From Lineus longissimus (lineage: Eukaryota > Nemertea > Pilidiophora > Heteronemertea > Lineidae): a stretch of DNA of 64,000 nt. The stretch lies in assembly GCF_910592395.1 (NCBI RefSeq), contig NC_088320.1, positions 1,736,001-1,800,000 on the forward strand, written 5' to 3'. Of the stretch, positions 37,501 to 49,500 are shown piece after piece (positions within the stretch are counted from its first letter, which is position 1; each line of letters begins with the position of its first letter). Position numbers and translations under genes: made by a program. A model generated the notes under the pieces. The model was not told the origin of the DNA. It worked only from the letters and a program-made list of their open reading frames with translations, and searched no databases.

Positions 37501-40500
37501 TCATTATAGGTTTAAAAGTGTAGTGTATTATACGCGCCGGTCACCGATCCAAAGGTTGACCGCGCTCAACGTTGTTTAACTTCCACTCTGGGGCCAACGC
37601 GCCAACCACTGGGCCATAAAGGAATTCCCTCATGGCCGGCGGGTTAAGCCGTGCCATATACCTGGGGGTACTATACATCATTCCCCCCTTCGGACAGAGA
37701 TGGATCGTCCGCGATCCTACTTAGCGCTTCATGCATCTCAGTACCGAACTACAAATCCAGAGCTCGCATCGCTTGGGAAGGTCTGCCAGATGTATTATAC
37801 ACGCCGGTCACCGATCCAAAGGTTGACCGCGCTCAACGTTGCTTAACTTCCACTCTGGGGCCAACGCGCCAACCACTGGGCCATAAAGGAATTCCCCACG
37901 GGTTAAGCCGTGCCATATACCTGGGGGTACTATACATGTAGTGTGTGACTAAATGCATGGACACCTAAATGAACAAAACCATGACTTTCTGTATTCTGAC
38001 TCATACCTCGACACTGCCTGATTGGCAGTCTGCAGTGGTTGCTATGTCCAAGTCTTCAAATGTCAACTCAACACGTTGCCCAGGATCAACCTCAATGGTC
38101 CAGATGCATTCCTTGTAAACAGGGTAAGGGTTGGGGTAGTTTGGTGTCTGGAACGTCCCCGTCCTACCTCTCAAATTAGCACCACATCCTGAGAGAGAGA
38201 AGAGATGATTCACAGGATGTAAGGGTGGAACAACGTCAGGAACAAAGTTGCGCCAAACGCCGAGGATGGTGCCAGGTTGGGGGCTAATAGCATTCCGCGA
38301 AGTTACTATTTATAGCTCACAAGGTCATTTGAATAAGATATTGATGACGTTTTAGTCACGTGACAGTCGGACATCGACACTTATTTCTACGCATTTGAGC
38401 TTATTTCAAAGTCAATTTTATTTGACCCTGCATTGTTTTTAGCATGAAGAGTCAGAGAGAGAAATATTCAGAACAATTATGTTGTATTTCCAACACGCGG
38501 ACATTTGCCAGATTGAATCTAACTGCCCTAGTTAGAAAGCCTGAATCCATTACTAAACCGCATGTTTGTCCGACATTGCCTGTAATTCAGCGATGGGGAA
38601 ATAGAGGGCAGCAGCTGCTGTGACGTCATCTTCGCGGAATGATATTCTGTGACGTCAACCATGTGAGGTCTCACATCAGAGTTAGTCAGGAAGCTTGCTC
38701 AGATACAGCTGCATAGGATTAGGAGATTAGGAACCATTAGTGACGATCAATTTCTTACCATCTGTCAGCCATTCCAGTCGGAAGCCCGTCCCAGCAAGCG
38801 AGTAGTCCGATATGAACTTGATTAGGAAGTAGCGGTTGGTTGAGGCCATGTTGGGAGGCAGCTGGTTGCCACAAAACTTTCCAAGAGAGTTTGCTCTTGT
38901 GTCAGTTCCGTCAAACACCTAAAACGATGAAACAGTTCATTCAAAAATATGTTTATAATACTGGAAAAGTTTCAGAGCAAAGCAAGATCTACGAAAGGCA
39001 ATATCTTATGATTGCACCTCACGTCACCTCACTAGGTGCCACTCTCACAAACAGCTCTGGAAGATTAACCAGTTTTCCATTCACCAGTACTCCAAAAATG
39101 CATTACACTGGTTGTGAACATCACATACGTCCCAATGAAAATAGCAATATGATTATGAATCACGTACTTGTAAATAATCACTTGTACATTGCGACGTCTC
39201 CTCCAGATCAAAATGTGAGAATGACACATTGAGCGTGTTCCCTATCGTTGACTGGAGCTTCCAAGCACAACTCCGTTTTCCCGGGTAGACCTCTGGGAAG
39301 TTTGGACTCTCGATAACGCCCGACACACTGGTCAAGGTCACTTCGCAATCTGAAAGAGAGAGTGGAAGTAGGACACGGTCAGTCAGCTGATCAGAATACT
39401 TATGCTAACTAATGATGAGGACGTCCCGCATTCAAGCCACTTAAAGCACAATCCCTAATGAAAATTGAACATACTAGAACATCTTTATTGAGGTCACATT
39501 CGTGACTGTCAAATGCAGTTCTTTACCACTCAACATTGGACCACCTTACTGCCAACTTTTTAAGCAATGATGGACTGTCATTTCTGGTCTAATCCAAGTT
39601 TGAGCTTATCAACTATTTGCCAAAGGGCCTTCCTAGACGTACTTGAGTGGTACACAGCATGGAAGCCTCGTCCATGACTCGAATAATCCGTCTTGAACTT
39701 GACCCAGATACGGTTTGTTTTTGAATTGACCGGCTGTGGAATGACACTGCTACAGAGCTTGGCCAGAACTTGGCCATTACGATCGCGGTCACGAATCTGA
39801 AAAAAGATGTTCAAGTTAGGATATTTAGCAACACAGCTAACAGCTGCAGCACTTCAAGTCAAATTTGGCAAATAACGCCATAACGACCAAAGCCAAATTT
39901 GATAAAATAACACCCAGACATTTCTTCAGAAACAGAATTCTCACCTCAAGATAGTCATATCTGCATTCAGTGCCATGTTCCAAGTCAAACTCGGCAAATA
40001 ACAGCATGACAGTGCTGCCTTCTGAGACTGTTATCGTCCAGAAACACTCTGCTTGGTGGCCATACGGCAGGGGGAAGTTGGGAGAAATGAACGAACCACT
40101 TGAGGAGGTGAGGTCTGCTCCACAACCTGAAGATAAGAATGAAAATATAAGACTACATAGCAAGAGTGGTGGGTCCTCCGGTTCCGAGCAAATCTAGGTC
40201 TACAAGGAATTTGGGCACAAGATTTATATGACGAGACCTATATTCTGGAGAAACCTGATGTCTCTGGATAACCCCTATGCTATCAGAGACTAGCCCTGTT
40301 GATCGGATGAAGACGCACTCCCCTTTTCGTGCCACAAATGAAAGAGCTAGTTGACGCAACCTGAGGTAAATTCTGCACAGCCAAAGTAAAACCTCACCTG
40401 AAGCTCTTCCATCATAGAAAATCTTGAACCCTTTGCCAGAATCCGAGCTGTCCGTTTTAAACTTGAGGAACATCCTGTTGCTCTGGGAGACGAAGGTTTG

Positions 40501-43500
40501 GGGGATGCTGGTGCCACAGAACTGGCCCATCAAGGGTGACGATGGATAGCCACCATTTCTGAAAGTGAAAAGTAAATTAATCAAGGTAATGTAAACTTAA
40601 CGATTTGAAATCGTTCTCCAGAGAAGATTCCTCCCTCAAGGCGGGATGTGTATCTTTGCGTGCCACTCTGCCCACACACCACTTTGGGCTAGACTCAGAC
40701 TTCATAGCATCATCCAGAGGAAGATCAGCCAGATGATTTTCACTAGGTGGGTTCTTTAGCTTACCCTGGCATAGACACCAGGTGCAAGTTACCCCAGTTT
40801 TATGTCTCATTCGAAGGACACAATTTTTACAGACACCACTCACCTTATTTCTAAGAAGTCATATTTACAAAGAGAATGCTCCTCCATTTGGAAGTCTGTC
40901 ACATTCAGCATGATCTGGTGGCCCTCAGGTATCACAATCGTCCAGATACACTCGCGCAGATGAGGGTAATTATCAGGGAAGTTAGGGCTGGTAATTTCAC
41001 CTGTCTGTGTCATGAGCTGGCCACCACACACTAGAAAAAGATAAGAGGAAAAATTCTTTTCCACGTCATCGATGAAATGAGCGCTAATTCCAAAATTATC
41101 AAGAGACACTCCCTTTTTTAAAGAGATTCCAAATGTAGGAGATCGGTGCAGGCCCTTGAGATCAGAGTATCTATTCGTACTTACAGTGGCTTGAATTGAG
41201 AGAGATGTATGTTGCCATGAATCCTTCGTGAGCGACACTGCCATCGGTCTGGAACGTAATCGTCATTGTGTTCTCGATGGAAGTACTCGCCGGGGGGAGA
41301 CTGGATCCACAGTACCTGGAACACAACAAACAGAATTTGAACACCAAGGAAGTCCGAGTTGGAATCACTAGGCTGACAGTGAATTTGGAATTGACAGACA
41401 TAGATGATAATGCTCCTCACCTCCCGAGCAATCCGCCAGTATCTGTGTAGGACGAGTTATCGTAGACGCCAACATAGTCATATCGGCAGTTAGCAGTCTT
41501 CTCCGTGCTGAATGAGTGGAATGTCAACCTGATAATGTAACCGGGGTCCACGTCGATAGTCCAGACACAGGCAATGCCATGGGGGTAGACGTTGGGGAAG
41601 CCTGGGCTCTGGATCACTCCACTAATGGCCGTGAGGGCACCTCCGCAGGCTGCAAAGAAGCGAGCTTCATTATATATCATTACATTATATGGCCAAGATG
41701 AAGTGAAGATCGAAGTGAAGATTGAAGTTCAGGCACTAAAATGGCTGGATACATCTACAAAAAACCCCACCATTTTCCAGTATGATGGTGATAATGAGAG
41801 ATAAAAATGTAAACTTGGCTTACTTTGAGTATTCATCTCGTAGCTGAGCTTGAAACCTTTATTGTTGGTTGAACCATCGGAAACAAATCGCAGATGTAAC
41901 GCCCGTCCGTTGGATGAAATTGGATTTGGAGTTTCACTGCCACAGAGTTTATGCAGGAGCCCAGCATCTTTAGTTCTACCATCGCGCACCTGAAACATAA
42001 GTGGCAATTTATAAAATTGATGAGATTTTAGTCACAATTGGAGTTCAGCAACAAATCGGACCAGAATCAGCCATCCACACAAAAATTAACCTTTGGCAGT
42101 GGTTCAACTTTGCACCTAAATGGATACGTACCTCTAAGTAATCATATTCACAATCATCGCCAACTTGTTCGATGGCGAATTCGTCAAATTTGATTGTGAC
42201 CTGGCCTCCCGTTGGATTGATAAGGACGTACTCGCACTCCTTGTTGTGAGGGTAGTTGTTGGGATAGTACGGGGAAGTGATCGAGCCGGCCTCATCAGAG
42301 AATGCACCACCACATGCTGAAAATTTGTGACAGAGATGTTAGATGGATTACAGCCTTGTCCAAGCCAAAATCATCATTTTACGTTCGTATCTCAAATTTC
42401 ATGGACACAAGGTTTCCTGCACCTCCCACAAACCCACCTCCCTGCAAATAAGTAATGTTAATTTTGAATGATGAGGTATGATCGAAAGAATCTCAACCTG
42501 CGTAAAATTACTGCCACCATCTTTCCTTACCAATATCCCAAGTTAGTCTGAAACCCGTACGCTGTGCAGATTCATCTGTCACGAACTTCACCCAGACCGT
42601 GTTGGAGGTGAGAGTCCTAACAGCAGGTATTCTGTCTCCACAGTATGTCCCCACGAGGTCTCCATTTTCATCAGTTCCTTCTCTGATCTGAAAGAGGAAA
42701 GAATGGCATCAAAATTAACAGTCTTCAATTGCAACAAAGAATTTGCATATTGCACCTTGTAGGCAGTAGCAGTCAATTGCAATATGGAAGGTGCAGTGGA
42801 GTGCTGTGTTCGATTTAACGAAACGGAGCCACCGCTGAATTTAAACAAAATTTAAGGTGCGATTGAAAGGATATTACAGTGGAGCTTGAATTCGGGAAAT
42901 TTTAGCTCCATGGAGCTAAAATTTCCCGAACCAGAACTAAAGATGCTGGGCTCCTGCATAAACTCTGTGGCAGTGAAACTCCAAATCCAATTTCATCCAA
43001 CGGACGGGCGTTACATCTACGATTTGTTTCCGATGGTTCAACCAACAATAAAGGTTTCAAGCTCAGCTACGAGATGAATACTCAAAGTAAGCCAAGTTTA
43101 CATTTTTATCTCTCATTATCACCATCATACTGGAAAATGGTGGGGTTTTTTGTAGATGTATCCAGCCATTTTAGTGCCTGAACTTCAATCTTCACTTCGA
43201 TCTTCACTTCATCTTGGCCATATAACGTAATGATATATAATGCACCGTTCTGATTTCCATTTGAATATCGAGACCCACCAGTGTGGCATTAATTCCTTAA
43301 ATATATGAGCATATTTTACCTCGAGATAATCCATAGTGCAGTCACCATTGCTAGTGGCAGCTTCCAGGTCCATGTTGGTGAGCGTGAGGACTATTTTCTC
43401 TCCGTCCGGCACTGTGATTGTCCACACACAGTTGATGGAAGCTTGGTAGTTGCCTGGGTAGTTTGGGGAGGTGATTGCACCAGTGCTGTCAGTCAGCGCC

Positions 43501-46500
43501 TCTCCACATTGCTCACTGCCTGCTTTGACTGAAATTTGACATGCGAGATTTGAGTATGCTGAAAAAAGTAATCAAAAATAAAAGTAAATTCCAATTTCGA
43601 CCTAAGTCAGAGAAAAAACAGATAAACTAAATTTTTGTATAGACAGGCAAAGAAGCCAACTTTCTGTATACTGGTACCTTCGATTGCTGAATATGTTATG
43701 TGGAATCCCTGGCCATTCTCGCTACTGTCAGAATGGAACTTAATCCATGCATATGGACTCATTGTCGTGAGTGGAGGCGGATCAGCCTCGCTGCAGAATC
43801 GCCTCAGCAGGGGGTCCGTTTCTCGCAGGCCATCATGAATCTGAAATGATAACAACTTGTAACTCTGAGGGGAGCACTCATGACTGACTTTTCTAATCAA
43901 CTATCTCTACCGGGTACTCTAAACTAGAAAGTGGCTGGCTAATAAGGACACAGTTGGTAGGCCTACACTCCTGTTAATATACCACAAGTGCCTGTACTCC
44001 TCGGGCCGATGCTATATCAGTATTTGGTGCAGAACAACCAACCCTTCAGGATTTATTCTGTCTCTCTACATAACACGTGGCAGTGTAACAATCACCCCAA
44101 AGGCGGATGATTTAAACATACAATACAGTGATCCGACTGATCAACACTAAAGGGACAAGGTGATGTTAGGGTGTACAACTCACTTCGAGGAAATCGTAGG
44201 TGCAGTTATTGTGATGCTCCAAGTCCAAGGTTGCAAAGTGAAACATGATCTTCTTTCCTGGGGAGACACTGATGGTCCAAACACAATCAATTCTGGGGGG
44301 ATATGCCCCTGGGTACCCGGGACTGGAGATCGTGCCATGGTCCTTGCCTGTGAGGTCACTTCCACACACTGAAAGATATCAATTATAACAATATATCATT
44401 TTGTGTCATTTTTGGATGGATTTTCAGGGCAAACACGAGCGATGCTAAGATGCTGAACATTTTGGAACGTAATGATAGATACATAATCTATTTGATGCTT
44501 AAATTTTTTACCCAGAGGTGAGCTAAAAAGTTACCTGGGTCTTGTGCTTGCCATGTCAGTTCAAACCCATCACGTGCCACAGATGCATCAGATTGGAAGT
44601 ACAGAAATGCTGCATTATGGGTAGTGTTCACAACACCACCAGCTGGTAGATCTTCGCCACAATATTGGTCGATCTTGTGGTCACCTCGAGAACGACCATC
44701 GTGGATAGCAAGGAAGTCAAACTTGCAGCTTGAGGTCGCCTCGGTGTTGAATTTGGTGAAAGTTAGCTGAACAATCTGAAAACAAGAAAGACAAGGCGCT
44801 ATAAGTAGGTCATGGTTGGCGCCAGGGAGTCCAACAAGGTCACAGTGTTTTTACATGATCACATACCTTGCCTGACGAGACAACGATCTTCCAACCACAC
44901 ATGATGCTGTGCGGGTAGTTCACACCTGTTTCTTGTGGGTACTTGATCGAGCCCGTATCAGTGGTCAGCTCCCCTCCGCAATCTGAAAGGTGAAGGAAAT
45001 GTATAAAACTCCGCACTGCTATTGTTTGAAGAAGAACAACAGATTAATGCTAATGAGAGAATGGACAATGCAATATGGTGCAGACTCATCATATCGGTGA
45101 GCCAGAGATCTGTGTCCAATATAGAGAGGGTGCCTGGTGGCTCTGTTTGCAAGGGACGACCCGGGCAAGGTCGCCTTAAAACACATGTCTCAAGGATAAA
45201 AATCAAGGCAGCTTCAGTAATGAAATATGAAACAGAGGTATAATGAACTGGTTTGTAACGGATATGACAAATTACTTACTCTCTCTCGCCGTCTCACATA
45301 ATGTCCCTGTATGTGTATCTGGACACTGACACGTAAAACTGTTCAAAGCATCAAGACACGTGCCACCATTTTGGCACGGAGAACTCGCACAGTTGTCTGT
45401 GTTCAACTGACAACGACTTCCGCTAAAGCCAGTGTCACATTCGCATGTATAGGCGGAGCCCGATGCCTTGAAATTGAAAAGATACACATGTTACATCACA
45501 GTTGCAGGGTTTTGAAACATGCTTTCACTTGCTGGGAAAACAAATCTAAAACTATCACACCTCTCAATGGATGTATTTCTCATCATTTTGTCCCACTTAC
45601 CCGACATCTGCCGTTGACACAGGGGTTAGTGCTGCATGGATCAGGGGCACTGGTAGCTGGCTGTCTGCAGCTTCTTCGACCCACACCGCTGCCATAGTAA
45701 CCATCTGGACACTGACACCTCACCCCGAGCACACCTACAACAAAATATCATGATTTATTCACCTGAATGATCAAATCTGCTCCTAAACACCTTCAAATTC
45801 AGATTTTTGCCATGAAAGATCAATGTTCGGTCAGACACAATTAAATCATGGTAAAATAAGTCCAAATTAAGGAAAGCAGGGTCCCAAATAATGTAGTTGA
45901 GAGGCCTGGCCCATTTAGCTACCCATATGCCAGGACGAGCAAAATACCCCACCCAAGAGGGAAAGGCTTGTGCTGTCTTCGGTCTGAAGACATATCAGTA
46001 GGCCAATTGGCACCCAATCATAGTGGCAAAAACAGTCCCAATGAGTGAAGGAAGAAGAAACCGTTTACACTTACCAACAGTCTCAATGCATCTTGCCAAC
46101 CTGTGGCAACCTCCGTTATTTGTGGAGCAACGTCCCTGCCACATACATGTCTGCCCATTCCCGGCATAACCGGGTGGACACGGCCCGCACTTATTCGACC
46201 CCCTAGTATTGATGCAGTGAACTAATGGTGTCTGAGAACAGCCTCCATTATCTGTGGCACACTCGTCTACGTCAGTGCAATCCCAGCCGTTGCCGGAATA
46301 TCCTGCAATGAAATTGACTTGCCAATGAAAAACATGTACTACATGCAACACAAACAGGTCTTGCACTACCATACACCATGATGAAGTCCCACGGACACGC
46401 CACAGTCCAATCAGCTTTGAGAAAGTTTGGGAGCCTAGGGGTGCTGGGTTATGGGGAGTCAAGGGTCAACACTCTCCAATGTCCATGTTAATGACGTTTT

Positions 46501-49500
46501 GACTTCGTCAGTAAATATGAAACTGCAGTGCTGGAGAGTTGAGATGTTGCAAGGATTGTTGAGTACATAGACGGTGTCAGAAAATGCCTATACAACTTCG
46601 TTAAAGAAGTGTCCACAGCCACCAAAATTCCACTATTTGGGGCAGTCTATAATGGAAGCATTGAGAGGATGACGAGCTCAGGCTAAGAGAAGAACAGAAT
46701 ATTTCACTTACCAGGTGGGCAAGGCCCACAATGATAGGTTCCAGGCAGGTTGATGCAGATAACGTGAGGACTTTGTGAACATGGTGGGTTGGTCAAGGAA
46801 CACTCATCGACATCCTTCGTACAGGCTGGAGCAGATCCCTCAGTGGTCCAGCCTTCATCACATGAACATTTATAGCGGGCCTGAAAAAGGATCAGAAAGA
46901 TGAGTGGCTCTACAATGTCACTTGCTTCAGTGTTAATCTTAACCAGGCGTTTTCTTCTTCAGCACGGTCGGGTTGCTGAAGCGAAGTCTTAACAGTACTA
47001 TTGTAAAGTCAATGTATAGTCTCAGAACTATATAATGACCAAGATGATGAAATCGTCAGTCAAACGATTTCAATTCATTCAAGATTAACTCGAAGAATGG
47101 GTCACATTTGGATAACATCCATTTTCACTAAAATAGCATGGCTCTTCTTCACAGTGCAAATTGCCTCAGCTTATTATTGTATTTTCTTTCACTATCAAGA
47201 GTAAAAACATTGAGATCGCACAAGGGCAGGAGTACTCTCGTACACCACTTTGAAAAGGGAGCATCGATTATGTCAAGTATTTATAGTAATGATGTCTGTA
47301 TTATCATTATCTTGGGGGCATTGTTTAACAAATGATCTTGTTGTAAGGTGACTGGATTTTCTCGTCCATATGATAATAGCTAAAGGGAGTTCTTATTTGA
47401 ACTCAAGCATCATATGTTTTCAACGCGATCGGTAGTCTCTAGCAATGAAGATTCTACAGTTATCTTAAAAGAAGACAATGAAACAGGATGTCAGAGCTGA
47501 GTTTGAGGACACATCAGGATAGAAGAACGGCATACATGTAGGGACGAGCAATTCCTACAGACAGCAACCACCCATCCTCTAAGAGAGGATCTTTCCTACT
47601 CACTTGTCCTGAGTGGGTCCTATCAATGTCAACACACGTTCCGTGGCCGCAAAGTTCCATTTGAGACGCACCGGAGCAATCGTCATGTCGCGTGGTGCAG
47701 TGGACACCGAACCAATCAGCTGTGCATGTACAAGTGTAGCCGCCCCGCGTGTTGCGACATGTTGCGCCGTTTTGACATCCGAGATCCGTACCGGCAAACC
47801 GGGCACATTCGTTGACATCAGTGTTACAGGTTTTACCCTGAAAGAACAAAACTTGTTAAAGGCCTATGCTGTTTTACCAACAAAATATTGCTCTATATTG
47901 TACTTTGGTATAAGTTTCACTGAAATTTGATAAATAGAATAAGACAAACGTATGAAGTGCTTGAAAAAATAATGGAAAACTATGGCGTAAACTTGCAGTG
48001 TCGCATGTCAATCAGTCGGACTCTTCTGAATGATAAACACGTTTCTATAGTTACCTCCCAAGCATCAGGACACTGGCAGATGTAGCCGTTGTAGAGATCA
48101 ACACAGGTTCCTCCGTTCTGACAAGGTTGGTTCTGACATTCATTGCTCGACAATTTCTGAAAATAAAATGGTTTGATCGTCAAATCACTCTGAAAGTAAT
48201 GTACTGATGTGCAAGGCCAAGAGGCGTCGCACTTTATTGGAAAAACATTGATAGATTACAGCACAAGGAAAGAAGCAATATTTCAAAATCACAAAATGAC
48301 GGAGTTCTATTGCCCGACCCTTCAAGGGAATCCTCAGGATCCTATTTCAGGACACGGAATGGCTAAAAATATCAGCCGGGATTCAGGATATCTCGTCAGC
48401 TGGGGGTCCCCCTTTTCATCCTTGAAATAAACAGAGTAAAGGGAAGAGAACACCACAGAAAATGACTTACGTTCCATAGGTTTGAGACCTTGGTTTCCAG
48501 CGCACTGATCTGCAAAGTTATAACATTCTAGATAAAATCTGAACTCTTCAAATGCATATAGGCTATAATTATCAAGCACTCCCCAATTACAGGTTGGGAC
48601 ACATCATCTCTCCCTGAAGGCAGAACGAACTTGTCCCAAATTCAAGGACAACATCAGAGACAGTATATTAGGGAAGAATCATTTCAGTCAGTTGTTTCTT
48701 TTAATGAGCTTTTCAGAGAGACATATGTGCATCTTTGGGTGACTGCAATAAAAAGTGACTTCAGGACTGAGAGGAAATGGAGACAAAGTTTACCTGTACA
48801 TTTGTTGTGACATGCTGTACATTACAGGGATGTGGCATAAAGACAGTCAGAAGTCAGATAGATGGATCATACACTGGTTCATGCAAAGAAGATAGTGCAA
48901 AATAAGACAATCGATCAGATTTATTGCCCAGCTTAAATCACGGCCAGTTGCAGTGAACTTCATAATCTGCAAAGCACAATTAGCTCTTGAAACCAGATGC
49001 AAAGGTTGGCAACGAATTGCAGCTGGTTGCAATGAACTGTAGCACTTAAAAAATCACAACTAGTTGCAACAGACTGCAGCTGGTTGCAATGGATTTTTGC
49101 TGGTTGCAATGAATGACAGCTTGTTGCAATGAATTGAAGCTGATCAAATGAATTGAAGCTGGTCAAATGAATTGATCGAAGCTGGCCAAATGAATTGAAG
49201 CTAGTCAAATGAATTGAAGCTGGTCAAATGAATTGCACATGAATGTCTGCAATGGATTGCATGCACTCGTGATACAATGAATTGAGCTGGTTGAAACAAG
49301 ATGCAATCAGCTACTGTGAATTGAGAGGCAGGGATTGAATATGTGAATTTAGGACCTTGTACTGAAAGCATCATGCAGCTTGGTGCTGAAGTGTCACTTC
49401 AAGCCAGACAGAATCATGCAAGCACACTGTGGGTAAACTTTCCAGGCTTCCTTTCCTCTGACCCTTCTTCTCTGAGAGCAATTCCAAACAGTAGGCCATG

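Noticed and set aside
42933-43100. Additional CUB exon on the plus strand
   Set aside because: It is the inverted copy of the CUB4 exon, lacks an acceptor and runs antisense to the gene.
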